From positions 1 to 25,207 of the IMG/VR virus record IMGVR_UViG_3300031227_000385: a DNA stretch of 25,207 bases; one strand, 5' to 3'. The position numbers and the translations under genes are program-made. Within the stretch, counting starts at the first letter, position 1. Each line of letters opens with the position of its first letter. The notes beneath the pieces are model-generated. The model saw nothing but the letters and a program-made list of their open reading frames with translations, was not told where the DNA came from and made no database searches. Source of the stretch: a virus. Below are positions 9,033-16,638 of the stretch, piece after piece.

Positions 9033-9282
9033 TAAAAAAGAGTTTGACATTTGGAAGAAAAATGATTATCATGGGATAAAAGAAAGTCTTGAGTCTCTTG
9101 ATAGTTATTTTGAGGATATCGAAGCGAATCTTATTGAATTTCTGGGAGCCAAATCTGTAAGAAAAAGAACAGTGCCGTCCGTAAAAGCCAGAAACCTATT
9201 TTTAAGTGCTAGTGTTACCATAAAAAAATTACGACAAAAAATCAATTATCAAAGACAAGATTTTTCTAGCGATTATAGTTAA
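9022..9282 (+). CDS. Small charged protein downstream of portal, function unknown
   Basis: With the ATG at 9022 the product is 86 residues and overlaps the portal stop by 11 bases. Upstream in-frame options are ATG 9001 and TTG 8989, but 9022 gives the usual short overlap and begins MENNKKEFD. The first half is acidic and probably helical. The second half is strongly basic, with repeated K/R-rich helical turns (SVRKRTVPSVKARN, then KKLRQKI). The basic half loosely recalls small histone H1/Hc1-like proteins of Bacteroidota and their phages, which bind DNA; this is a weak resemblance. By position it could instead be a head-assembly (core) protein, since T4 has small prohead-core genes after gp20. 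I do not recognise it firmly. Confidence 0.6.
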   Translation: MENNKKEFDIWKKNDYHGIKESLESLDSYFEDIEANLIEFLGAKSVRKRTVPSVKARNLFLSASVTIKKLRQKINYQRQDFSSDYS

Positions 9283-9317
9283 TCAACATTCTGTTTAGTT
9301 TTTACAATTTTATTTCG

Positions 9318-9325
9318 TATATTTG
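9318..9325 (+). promoter_or_regulatory. Bacteroidota-type -7 element for the dnaE N-terminal gene
   Basis: TATATTTG matches the TAnnTTTG consensus exactly and lies 19 bases before ATG 9345. The -33 position holds TTTA rather than TTG (9294-9297). The 62-base gap 9283-9344 shows nothing else. Confidence 0.5.
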
Positions 9326-9344
9326 TCTAAATTTATAAATTGGC

Positions 9345-10913
9345 ATGGGTGATAAATTAAACATTGAAAATTTAGATTTACGTACTGAGCAGGAAAAATC
9401 GTTAAATGAGAAAAAAACAGAATCCAGAACAGTTGATGTGGATACTAGCATTAAATCTTATTCTAACGATGATAATTCATATAGACCACTTGCTCACTTG
9501 CACCTGCATACATTTCACTCTATATTAGATGGTTGTGGGAGCATAGATAACTATGTTAAATTAGCTAAAGAATATAATCACCCCGCTATGGCCATAACTG
9601 ACCACGGTACACTTTCAGGTCTTTTCGAGTTTCAAAAAAAATTAAAAAGAGGTGGTATTAAACCTATTCTTGGAATCGAAGCCTATGTGAATGATAATAT
9701 GGGTGAGATGGAAGAGAAAAAATATGAAGGCGGTAATGCTCATCAGATTCTTCTTATTATGAATAAGACAGGATTTGTAAACGCGAATCAACTTGTATAT
9801 CGTTCTTTTACCGAGGGTTTCTACAGAAGAGGTAGAATGAGAACTGATTGGATTGTTGATAAGAGCGAGGGATTATTTGGAACCACTGCTTGTATAGGCA
9901 ATATGGTTGCTAAGTTGTTTTTTCAAAAGAGCCCACAAGAAGCTGAAAAATATTTTGTGCGACTGCGAGACGCTTTTGGAGAAAATTTTGCAGCTGAAAT
10001 TCATTTAAATGAACTTAAAGACCAATATTACTTTAATGCATTTTTAATCGAAATGGCTAATAAACACGGCGTTCCTATTGTTATTGGAACTGATGTACAT
10101 TACGCTTACCCAGAAGATGTAGCACTTCAAGATACTCTGATTGCAGTAAATCAGAAAAAAGATTTATCAAATTCGTTCAAACTAGATGCTAGACATTTAT
10201 ATTATCAAAGCAGTAAAGATTTACACATGTTTAATACAAGGTTTGGATATAATTATCCCGCTGAGTTTATTGACAGTTGTATGGATAATAGTTTATGGGT
10301 TGCAAACAAGTGTAATTTTGAAATGGAAACAGGGGTAGACAAATATCCTAAATTTGAACCCCCTAAAGACGTTTTGGACTATTTTAAGACAGATAACGTT
10401 AGGGATATTATGACAAAACTTGCTTTTGGGAAATTAAAACAAAAGTTTAAAAAATATAAAGAAACGAAAGTTGTTGAGCTTGACAAGGAAAAAGAAATGG
10501 AATACGCAAGGAGATTGCAGTATGAAATTGACGTAATTGACGACAAGGGCATGTTAGATTATTTCTTGGTGAATTGGGAAATAATTCGTGATTATCGAAG
10601 TAAGGGATATGAAATAGGTCCTGCTAGAGGTTGTTTTGTTCCAGGAAGTAGAGTTAAAATGATTGATGGGATGTACGCCCCCATAGATACAATTGAAGTG
10701 TGTGATATAGTTATAGATGCTTTTGGAGATGCAAGAAAAGTTATAGATGTTTTGGAGTATGATATTGAGGAGGATATTCTTGAACTCGAATTTGATGACG
10801 GGAGAATTATCGAGTGTACTTTTGACCATGAAATTTTGACGGAGAATCGTGGGTGGATACAAGCAAAGGATTTGACGTATGATGATGAAATAGTTGACAT
10901 AACTAAAATATAA
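9345..10913 (+). CDS. dnaE: DNA polymerase III alpha, N-terminal half fused to split-intein N-fragment
   Basis: Residues 1-429 are the N-terminal part of a DnaE replicative polymerase, and residues 430-522 are an intein N-fragment. After a 45-residue leader, the PHP domain starts with the H-x-H motif (HLHLHTFHS, 51-57) and continues with TDHG (85-88), GIEAYV and GTDVHYAY. The polymerase part stops inside the conserved YEIGPARG motif, just before the palm Asp residues. The intein begins at Cys430 (CFVPGSRVKM, block A) and carries a block B TFDHE at about 492 before a TAA stop. The half cannot polymerise alone because the catalytic Asp residues lie in the second gene. Trans-splicing with the product of 12007-14331 would restore the enzyme. 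A Bacteroidota-type promoter lies upstream. Confidence 0.95.
   Translation: MGDKLNIENLDLRTEQEKSLNEKKTESRTVDVDTSIKSYSNDDNSYRPLAHLHLHTFHSILDGCGSIDNYVKLAKEYNHPAMAITDHGTLSGLFEFQKKLKRGGIKPILGIEAYVNDNMGEMEEKKYEGGNAHQILLIMNKTGFVNANQLVYRSFTEGFYRRGRMRTDWIVDKSEGLFGTTACIGNMVAKLFFQKSPQEAEKYFVRLRDAFGENFAAEIHLNELKDQYYFNAFLIEMANKHGVPIVIGTDVHYAYPEDVALQDTLIAVNQKKDLSNSFKLDARHLYYQSSKDLHMFNTRFGYNYPAEFIDSCMDNSLWVANKCNFEMETGVDKYPKFEPPKDVLDYFKTDNVRDIMTKLAFGKLKQKFKKYKETKVVELDKEKEMEYARRLQYEIDVIDDKGMLDYFLVNWEIIRDYRSKGYEIGPARGCFVPGSRVKMIDGMYAPIDTIEVCDIVIDAFGDARKVIDVLEYDIEEDILELEFDDGRIIECTFDHEILTENRGWIQAKDLTYDDEIVDITKI
10632..10910 (+). other. Split intein N-fragment (IntN, 93 residues)
   Basis: This region encodes the catalytic Cys1, a block A of type CFxPGSRV, and block B with the T-x-x-H motif (TFDH). 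It ends at a natural stop where contiguous inteins would continue into an endonuclease or linker. The size is like the N-fragments of the phage gp41, NrdJ and IMPDH split inteins. Confidence 0.93.
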
Positions 10914-10926
10914 ATTATGAATACGG

Positions 10927-10954
10927 AAAATAAAACCTCTTGCGGGTCTATTTT
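10927..10954 (+). terminator. Possible weak terminator hairpin after the IntN gene
   Basis: AAAATA (10927-10932) pairs with TATTTT (10949-10954). Inside it, ACCT (10935-10938) pairs with GGGT (10944-10947) around a five-base loop. The structure follows the IntN stop by 13 bases and has an A-rich left and U-rich right flank. It is imperfect, so attenuation rather than full termination is as likely. Confidence 0.3.
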
Positions 10955-10965
10955 ATAAAATTTGC

Positions 10966-10991
10966 AGCTATTTATATAAAATAAGATAGCT
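10966..10991 (+). promoter_or_regulatory. Hairpin containing a TATTTATA late-type promoter, before the endonuclease start
   Basis: AGCTAT (10966-10971) plus TTAT (10972-10975) pairs with ATAA (10981-10984) plus ATAGCT (10986-10991), with G10985 bulged and a five-base loop. The stem ends on the base before ATG 10992, so it would hide the ribosome landing zone in read-through RNA. TATTTATA (10969-10976) lies in the left arm. RNA started from it would begin past most of that arm and could not fold the stem. This is the logic known for T4 I-TevI; here it is inferred. Confidence 0.5.
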
Positions 10992-12026
10992 ATGAAAAAG
11001 TTAACAAAAAAACAATTACAAGAATTGAGTACAGCAATATTAAATAAAGGTTTTTTAAACTGGGAAGAGGTTCATATGTTTAGAGAAAAATTTAATTACT
11101 CGTATGAAACATTTAAACGAGAATTGATGAATAATAAAATACCATTTAAAAGTGGTAATGCAGCAAATGTATTGTTAAGTTTTGGAGTTAAAATAAAAGA
11201 AAAAAAGATTAGATTTGGTGATTTTTATTCTTTGGGTAACTGGAAATTAGAAGTGTTTAAAAACTCTAAAATCAGAGTGATATTTGAGTGTCAAGAATGT
11301 GGAAAAGAATCTGATGCCAGATTAGCAAAGGTGATTAATAGAGAATTTTTTCCTAATGAGCCAATATGCTCTACTTGTATTAATAAGTTAGTTCGCAATA
11401 CTGATGAATGTAAAAAAAGAAATAGTAAAGCCCAATTTATTGCTCAAAATAGGCCAGAGGTTAAGAAAAAAAATAAAGAGAGTCAACTAAAAAGGTTTGA
11501 GAATCCCGAGGTAAGAAAAAAACATAGTGAAGCTGGAAAAAAGAATTGGCAAAATGCAGATTATAGAAGAAAAATGAAAGAGATTGCCAAGAAAAAATGG
11601 GATGACCCAGAATATGCAAAAAGAGTAATTCAAAATTCTAAAAATGGCGGCCTCAAGGGGATTTATAAAAATATTTATTATGATAGTGGGTATGAACTTG
11701 CGTGGTTAATGCTTATGGAGTTGAGAGAGGGTCTTGATGGTATACATAGAGCTAATATATATATAAGTTATATAAATTATAAAGAAAAATTTTCTCATTA
11801 TTATCCTGATTTTATTTTGAATGAAAAATACTTGATTGAGGTTAAAGGGTATGGTCCATGGGCTAATAGAGAAAATATTAGTAAAAAAAATAAGGCAGCT
11901 AAATTGTGGTGTCAGATGAATAACATGAGATATAGACTTGTTGAATTTAAAGATATTGGTAATCATTGGTATAGAAAAGCTAGAGAGAAACATAAAGAGT
12001 TAGATAATGACACGATTAAAAAATAA
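10992..12026 (+). CDS. Free-standing homing endonuclease, Vsr-related/PD-(D/E)xK type
   Basis: This 344-residue protein lies between the two dnaE halves. Residues 1-95 look helical and DNA-binding. C100-x2-C103 with C126-x2-C129 suggests a zinc ribbon. Residues 141-215 hold repeated basic helical units of the NUMOD3 type (for example NPEVRKKHSEAGKKNW), a DNA-binding module of homing endonucleases. The C-terminal nuclease runs from about 227, with Glu235 (SGYELAW), Asp273 (HYYPDFIL) and Glu283-x-Lys285 (IEVKGY). Together these form a PD-(D/E)xK-like core related to Vsr and the EDxHD homing nucleases of fractured phage genes. It probably cuts intein-less dnaE alleles to spread this locus; the target site is inferred. 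Its last 20 bases overlap the next gene. Its start is preceded by a hairpin with a late-type promoter. Confidence 0.85.
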   Translation: MKKLTKKQLQELSTAILNKGFLNWEEVHMFREKFNYSYETFKRELMNNKIPFKSGNAANVLLSFGVKIKEKKIRFGDFYSLGNWKLEVFKNSKIRVIFECQECGKESDARLAKVINREFFPNEPICSTCINKLVRNTDECKKRNSKAQFIAQNRPEVKKKNKESQLKRFENPEVRKKHSEAGKKNWQNADYRRKMKEIAKKKWDDPEYAKRVIQNSKNGGLKGIYKNIYYDSGYELAWLMLMELREGLDGIHRANIYISYINYKEKFSHYYPDFILNEKYLIEVKGYGPWANRENISKKNKAAKLWCQMNNMRYRLVEFKDIGNHWYRKAREKHKELDNDTIKK

Positions 12027-12114
12027 GAGGATAAAAAAATATAAAGGAAAAGTTCATGACCTTACTGTTGAAGAAACTCATTCTTACAACATAGAGGGAA
12101 TTGGTGTTCATAAC
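12007..12114 (+). other. Split intein C-fragment (IntC, 36 residues)
   Basis: It has a basic start (MTRLKNKRIKK), block F (VHDLTVEETHSYN) and block G ending GIGVHN. The penultimate His and terminal Asn needed for Asn cyclisation are present. The +1 extein residue is Ser37, a valid nucleophile. With IntN the whole intein is 129 residues. Confidence 0.93.
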
Positions 12115-14331
12115 TCCGCGGCTGGCTCGTTGTTGTCATGGTGTCTTGATATTACAAAGATTGACCCTATTAGATTTGGATTATATTTTGAAAGGTTTTT
12201 GAATCCTACTAGAAATTCTCCCCCAGATATTGATATCGATTTCATGTCGAATACAGACCATATAACTAATGAGTTTTTACAAAAGAAATATGGCAAAGAA
12301 AGAGTTTTGTCAGTTTCAACATTTAGCACATTTAATGAAAAAAATTGTATAAAGGATGTAACTAGAGCGTTTGGACAGGACACAAGTTTTGATTCAGATA
12401 TACATGCTGTTACTCAGGAAATGCCAGATTTTAATAAGGTTGATTATGGTTTAAAATGGTGGATAGAAAATCATCCAAAAGAAAAGGATTGTAGCGCCAG
12501 AGTTAAAGGGTGGATTGTAGACACAGGCAATAGTAAGATAATTGAGCAAGCCCTGAAACTGCAGGGGCAAATTAGAGGTATTGGTCAACACGCAGCGGGT
12601 ATTGTTGTGACACCTAGTTTGTCGTGGGAACATGTTCCTGTAAATATAATAGCTTCCAATAAGAATATTGTTACAGCATTTCAAGAGGCTGATAAGTCTG
12701 GGAAAGATTTGTCTGAGCTTGGAATATTAAAATTAGACAGATTAAAACTTGATACATTAAATGTTGTAGAAGAAGCTATTGACCTTATAAAAGAAACCAA
12801 AAATGTTGATGTGAGAGATAAAGTTTATTACATTGACCTTAATGATGAAAATTTATATCGAGAGCTTCGATTAGGGCTTAATAAGGGTATATTTCAGTTT
12901 GAGTCTGGTGGTATGAACGCGTTAATTAAAGGTATGCAGGTGCAGAATTTTGAAGAGATGGTGGCTGCAAATGCTTTGTATAGACCAGGTCCTATGGGAA
13001 TTAGGGCGCACGAAGAATATATAGAAAATAAATTTGCTAAAAACGATATTAAATATATAGACGAGAGCTTAAGACCTATTCTTGAATCTACTAAAGGTGT
13101 AATGATTTTCCAGGAACAGGTTATGTTTATTGCGAGTCAGATTGGAGGGATGTCTCTTGGAGATGGAGATATGCTTAGGCGAGCAATGGATAAGGCTAGT
13201 AAGTTGATTGATAAGGAAAATAAGGGGGAATTGTCCGATGAGGAGAGAAGGGGAGATAAGTTCCAGTTTTTCTTAAAATATTGGAATCAGTTCTTGAGTG
13301 GTGCTAAAGAGCGTGGACTTTCAGTAGAGGCGTTGGATAAGATAAAAAATTGGATGATAAAATACTTGGGATATTCATTTAATAAATCTCACTGTGTAAG
13401 TTATTCATATATTGGCGCACAAACATTGTTTTTAAAGCATTATTATCCTACAGAATTTTATACGGCACTTTTGAATCATCCTAAGTCTAACAGTAAGAAA
13501 GACGAGGAAAAAAGATGGTTAGCCTCAGCTATAGCGGCGGCAATGTCAAAAAACATTACAATTAAACCTCCATCTAGAAAATCAGGTCTCAAATGGACGA
13601 TGACAGGTGAACACGAAATATCTATGGGATTTTCGGGAATTAATGGACTTGGAAACATCGCATATGAAGAGCTTATAACGATTTTAAAAGCTACACAGGT
13701 TGATTTTGAAAGTACTACAATAGCTCAATTTTTTGACCTACCATTTTCAAAATTCAATAAGACCGCATTTAAGGCTTGTCTTAAGGCGGGTGTTTTTGAT
13801 GATTGGTCTAATTCTAGAGAGCATATGATGTCTTTATGGGAGAGGCGTAAAAAAAAGAAAAAAGGTGGCGCTGGACAATTGGCAATATTTGATATGAACT
13901 CTCCAGAGTTAAGCGCAGCTTTGATTAGCAGTGTTAAGTTTGCTGCAACTACCGAGGGGGAAAAGAGAGCAGAGTTTGTAGATGTTTGCAATTTTGACCT
14001 TGTTAAAATCAAGGAAATGGTTAAAATTAAAGACCAGATTCAAGAGAGAGCAGGGAGAGAAATTGAAAGTATAATGAACTTTGATGAAGATGGTTATTAC
14101 TTTTTTGTTGTTGATTCTTTTTTTGAGAAATTAACACAGAAGGGTAAAAAATATATTGAAATAAAAATGGGGGATGGAATATCCCATAGAACTATGAGAG
14201 CATTTTCACCATTCTGCAACAAGATAGAATCTAAACTTGAAAGGGGCGGCATATATGTATCTCAGTTTATGAAAAACCAAAAAGGGTTTGTTAACTTTGC
14301 CAGAAAGGCACAATTCGGGAGGATAAAATAA
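12007..14331 (+). CDS. dnaE: Split-intein C-fragment fused to DNA polymerase III alpha, C-terminal half
   Basis: Residues 1-36 are the intein C-fragment; residues 37-774 are the catalytic part of DnaE. The extein starts SAAGSLLSWCL, continuing the GPARG motif of the first half. Catalytic Asp residues are Asp74 and Asp76 (PPDIDIDF) and Asp244 (LKLDRL), equal to E. coli D401, D403 and D555. Other family motifs are LYRPGPMG, FQEQVM, GDMLRRAMDK and FNKSHCVSYSYI. A QLAIF sequence (624-628) after a Lys-rich stretch fits the internal beta-clamp-binding motif. The C-terminal 120 residues look like an OB fold. A TAG at 12001 fixes ATG 12007 as the start, inside the end of the endonuclease gene. The spliced enzyme would be about 1167 residues, normal for DnaE. 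The stop overlaps the next ATG (TAATG). Confidence 0.95.
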   Translation: MTRLKNKRIKKYKGKVHDLTVEETHSYNIEGIGVHNSAAGSLLSWCLDITKIDPIRFGLYFERFLNPTRNSPPDIDIDFMSNTDHITNEFLQKKYGKERVLSVSTFSTFNEKNCIKDVTRAFGQDTSFDSDIHAVTQEMPDFNKVDYGLKWWIENHPKEKDCSARVKGWIVDTGNSKIIEQALKLQGQIRGIGQHAAGIVVTPSLSWEHVPVNIIASNKNIVTAFQEADKSGKDLSELGILKLDRLKLDTLNVVEEAIDLIKETKNVDVRDKVYYIDLNDENLYRELRLGLNKGIFQFESGGMNALIKGMQVQNFEEMVAANALYRPGPMGIRAHEEYIENKFAKNDIKYIDESLRPILESTKGVMIFQEQVMFIASQIGGMSLGDGDMLRRAMDKASKLIDKENKGELSDEERRGDKFQFFLKYWNQFLSGAKERGLSVEALDKIKNWMIKYLGYSFNKSHCVSYSYIGAQTLFLKHYYPTEFYTALLNHPKSNSKKDEEKRWLASAIAAAMSKNITIKPPSRKSGLKWTMTGEHEISMGFSGINGLGNIAYEELITILKATQVDFESTTIAQFFDLPFSKFNKTAFKACLKAGVFDDWSNSREHMMSLWERRKKKKKGGAGQLAIFDMNSPELSAALISSVKFAATTEGEKRAEFVDVCNFDLVKIKEMVKIKDQIQERAGREIESIMNFDEDGYYFFVVDSFFEKLTQKGKKYIEIKMGDGISHRTMRAFSPFCNKIESKLERGGIYVSQFMKNQKGFVNFARKAQFGRIK

Positions 14332-14819
14332 TGGGAATGATTAGTCCGATTAAAAGGCGTATAAGCTTTAAGAAAAAAAAGGAAACCGTATTAATTGATA
14401 TGGATAATGTTTTATGTGATTTTACAAAGTCTTACGAGAGGCATTTGAAAAAAGAACCAGGAATTATCTATCCACAATGTCAACATAAGTTTTTTGAGAG
14501 ATTGGAATCTGTGCCTGGAGCTATAAAGGCTTATTGGAAGTTGAAAGAACATTTCCATGTGGACATTTTAACAAAACCATCTGTATGGAATCCTATGTCA
14601 TATACAGAAAAAAGAATTTGGGTTGAAGAACATTTGGGTTTTAAAGAGTGTGATAATTTAATTATGAGTACCGATAAGACTAAAGTTGTCGGAGATTATC
14701 TTATAGATGATTTTGACCAGCCAGGAAGAAATAAGCCGACCTGGGAACACATTAAGTTTGGAACACCTCAATTTCCGAATTGGGATATTGTATTAGAATA
14801 TTTAATACCTAAAAAATAA
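14331..14819 (+). CDS. 5'(3')-deoxyribonucleotidase-like HAD phosphatase
   Basis: This 162-residue protein fits the NT5C-type deoxyribonucleotidase branch of the HAD superfamily. Motif I is Asp23-Met-Asp25 (LIDMDNVLCDF), motif II is the Thr81 region (ILTKPS), and the Lys/acidic motifs III and IV are at TDKTKVVGDYLIDD (114-127, Asp126/Asp127). Such enzymes remove phosphate from deoxynucleoside monophosphates, which would tune dNTP pools during phage replication. The start overlaps the polymerase stop by one base, and the methyltransferase gene follows after four bases. This implies co-translation with replication genes. All HAD catalytic positions appear intact. A polynucleotide-phosphatase role is a less likely alternative. 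Confidence 0.8.
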   Translation: MGMISPIKRRISFKKKKETVLIDMDNVLCDFTKSYERHLKKEPGIIYPQCQHKFFERLESVPGAIKAYWKLKEHFHVDILTKPSVWNPMSYTEKRIWVEEHLGFKECDNLIMSTDKTKVVGDYLIDDFDQPGRNKPTWEHIKFGTPQFPNWDIVLEYLIPKK

Positions 14820-14823
14820 AGTC

Positions 14824-15504
14824 ATGTGTGAAAAAGATAAAACATACAGGGCGATTAGACATGATGTTGTTAGAAAAAAACAACGTGAAAATAGTCCTGA
14901 GGTTCACCATCCAGATGAAAAAATAAGACAAGTTCAAGAATTTCTTGAGGGAAAATCTGATTTGAAAATATTAGAGCTTTTTGCGGGGGGTGGAAATCTA
15001 ACAAAAATATATCAAGATTATATTGGAGATGGTGAAACTTTCATAGGCCAAATAGATAAAAAGCGAATAAAAAGGAATAAGGGCGCATTAGAGGTTTATG
15101 ATAAGGATAATTTGAAGACTGGCGATAGTTATAGTCATTTTCACAGGTTAATTGCAGAGAAACGAGTTTATGATGTTATTGATATCGACCCCTATGGTTT
15201 TCCATTAAAAATGCTTCCAGATGTATTTTTATTAATGTTGGATGGTTATATGTTTATGACATTTCCAAAACCGTGGGTAAATATACCTAATGGAATTACC
15301 AAGAAGACCCTTGAAAATTATATGGGAGTGGAGATGCCAACATTAGAACAGGTGAAAGAAAGAATTAAAACATATGCGTTGTGTCATTGGCGTGGCGTTG
15401 AATATGTGGATACTGTAGACTTGGGACGTCTTTGGAGATTCACAATGAGAGTAAAGCGAATTAAGGCAACGGAGTATTGTGGAGTTAGAAATCGTCCCTA
15501 TTAA
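14824..15504 (+). CDS. Class I SAM-dependent methyltransferase (DPYG motif)
   Basis: This 226-residue protein has a Rossmann methyltransferase core. SAM-binding motif I is ILELFAGGG (49-57), and motif IV is IDIDPYG (119-125), followed by FMTFPKPW. The DPYG form resembles the TRM1-type tRNA guanine-N2 methyltransferases more than the DPPY or NPPY of DNA amino-methyltransferases. The substrate cannot be fixed by sequence alone, and DNA, tRNA or rRNA are all possible. The N-terminal 30 residues are basic. It starts four bases after the HAD gene and ends ten bases before RNase HI, within the same transcription unit. It is shorter than TRM1 and lacks obvious RNA-binding domains, so it may use a single target motif. 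Confidence 0.75.
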   Translation: MCEKDKTYRAIRHDVVRKKQRENSPEVHHPDEKIRQVQEFLEGKSDLKILELFAGGGNLTKIYQDYIGDGETFIGQIDKKRIKRNKGALEVYDKDNLKTGDSYSHFHRLIAEKRVYDVIDIDPYGFPLKMLPDVFLLMLDGYMFMTFPKPWVNIPNGITKKTLENYMGVEMPTLEQVKERIKTYALCHWRGVEYVDTVDLGRLWRFTMRVKRIKATEYCGVRNRPY

Positions 15505-15514
15505 AAGTCAAGAC

Positions 15515-16042
15515 ATGGAAAAAGAAATTCAAATTTATACTGATGGGCATTGTAAGCATAACGGAAGCAAATCAAGAGATGCAAATGGTGGTTGGGCTTT
15601 TGTAGTTATCGAGAATGAAGAAAAAATTGCTCATGATTACGATTCTGAGGAAGATACTACTAATAATAGAATGGAAATGATGGCTATTATTAAAGCTATG
15701 AAATATATCTTGAATCATTATCCAGTTGGAGCAAATTGTATTATTTGTACAGATAGCTCATATGTTGCCAATGGTGTAAATGAAGACTGGGTAGGGAAAT
15801 GGGCGTCAAATGGTTGGAAAACACATTTAGGTACAGAAGTTTTAAATCAAGACCTTTGGAAAGAACTAATTGCAATGCAATCTAGGATAACTTGTGATAT
15901 TAAACGTGTTCATCGAGGAAACCCTTTTACCAGATTAGCTGATAAGATAGCTAGGGGTAATAAAGATGTGGATTATTGGTATAAATTTTTTATGAATGCG
16001 GAAAAAAAACCTAAAACAGAAGTCCTAAATATTCCATTTTAA
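15515..16042 (+). CDS. rnhA: Ribonuclease HI
   Basis: RNase HI cleaves RNA in RNA:DNA hybrids, removing primers or R-loops in phage replication. With ATG 15515 the product has 175 residues, close to the bacterial size. An upstream in-frame TTG at 15479 would overlap the methyltransferase gene and add 12 unrelated residues, so it was rejected. The active-site residues are present: Asp10 (YTDG), Glu54 (NRMEMMA), Asp80 (CTDSSYV) and Asp143 (LADKIAR). His133 (VHRG) stands at the flexible-loop His position, and the GKWASNGWKT handle segment is intact. The 3' end overlaps the tail of the minus-strand gene by 32 bases. Confidence 0.95.
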   Translation: MEKEIQIYTDGHCKHNGSKSRDANGGWAFVVIENEEKIAHDYDSEEDTTNNRMEMMAIIKAMKYILNHYPVGANCIICTDSSYVANGVNEDWVGKWASNGWKTHLGTEVLNQDLWKELIAMQSRITCDIKRVHRGNPFTRLADKIARGNKDVDYWYKFFMNAEKKPKTEVLNIPF

Positions 16043-16610
16043 AACCATCAAAAGCGTTTGTCATAGTACTAACTAATACATTATGACCTTTTTCTTTTAG
16101 AGTAATGTCGAGAGCTTGCTCAATTGTATAATCTTTCCACTCTTCATGGAGAGACTCTGACATTTCTTTTCCGTTGAATTTAAATTCTTTGAGCGCCAAA
16201 GCATCTTTACTAAACCTATTAGATATAAAAGCTCTTATTTTTGCAGATATTTCTCGCTCATTTCCTGCTATGTGATTTTCATCACTTATTTTTGTAAGAT
16301 AGTTGATAATATCAGCCTGAGCCATATTAAACGCGTAATTAGCCACAACTCTTGCTTGTGATTCACTCACGTTGTCAGTATATTTAAGTGTGGAAAATTT
16401 TAAATATTTTAATGTTTCAGAGTTTACTCGTGAAATTTCATCAAGGTGTCTATATATATATTGTTTAAATTCTTCGAGACTTTCTCTCTCTCGTTTACCT
16501 TTTTTTGCTTTAATTAAATCTCTTATGATTTGTTGAGTTACATAGATGATAAAAAGAGCTATGGTTCCCCATATACCAAAAGTTTGACCTAATTCATTTA
16601 ATCCATCCAT
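16011..16610 (-). CDS. Membrane-anchored protein of unknown function
   Basis: This 199-residue protein is the only clear minus-strand gene here. A single membrane helix spans about residues 11-29 (FGIWGTIALFIIYVTQQII). It is followed by a very basic stretch (KAKKGKRERE), then a charged helical domain of about 160 residues without Cys. The short N-terminus and positive-inside rule place the C-terminal domain in the cytoplasm. The first 60 residues loosely recall BhlA/UviB-like small holins, but the long soluble domain does not fit them. It converges on RNase HI with a 32-base overlap, so the two transcripts would be partly antisense. A clean TATATTTG lies 28 bases upstream of its ATG, suggesting host-polymerase (early) expression. 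Superinfection exclusion or host takeover are possible roles, but unproven. Confidence 0.75.
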   Translation of the reverse strand: MDGLNELGQTFGIWGTIALFIIYVTQQIIRDLIKAKKGKRERESLEEFKQYIYRHLDEISRVNSETLKYLKFSTLKYTDNVSESQARVVANYAFNMAQADIINYLTKISDENHIAGNEREISAKIRAFISNRFSKDALALKEFKFNGKEMSESLHEEWKDYTIEQALDITLKEKGHNVLVSTMTNAFDGFKMEYLGLLF

Positions 16611-16638
16611 AACTAAGAAATTTTTATAAAAACCATTT

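Noticed and set aside
10554-10900. Long minus-strand open frames opposite the intein region and other genes
   Set aside because: They are antisense to strongly supported coding sequence, have no promoter or family signal, and arise from codon composition.
10632-12114. A group I or II intron splitting dnaE
   Set aside because: The sequences flanking the break translate as intein blocks A, B, F and G with correct junction residues, so protein splicing explains the split.
15479-15514. TTG start for RNase HI
   Set aside because: It overlaps the methyltransferase gene and adds residues unlike the family; ATG 15515 puts the first catalytic Asp at position 10 as usual.
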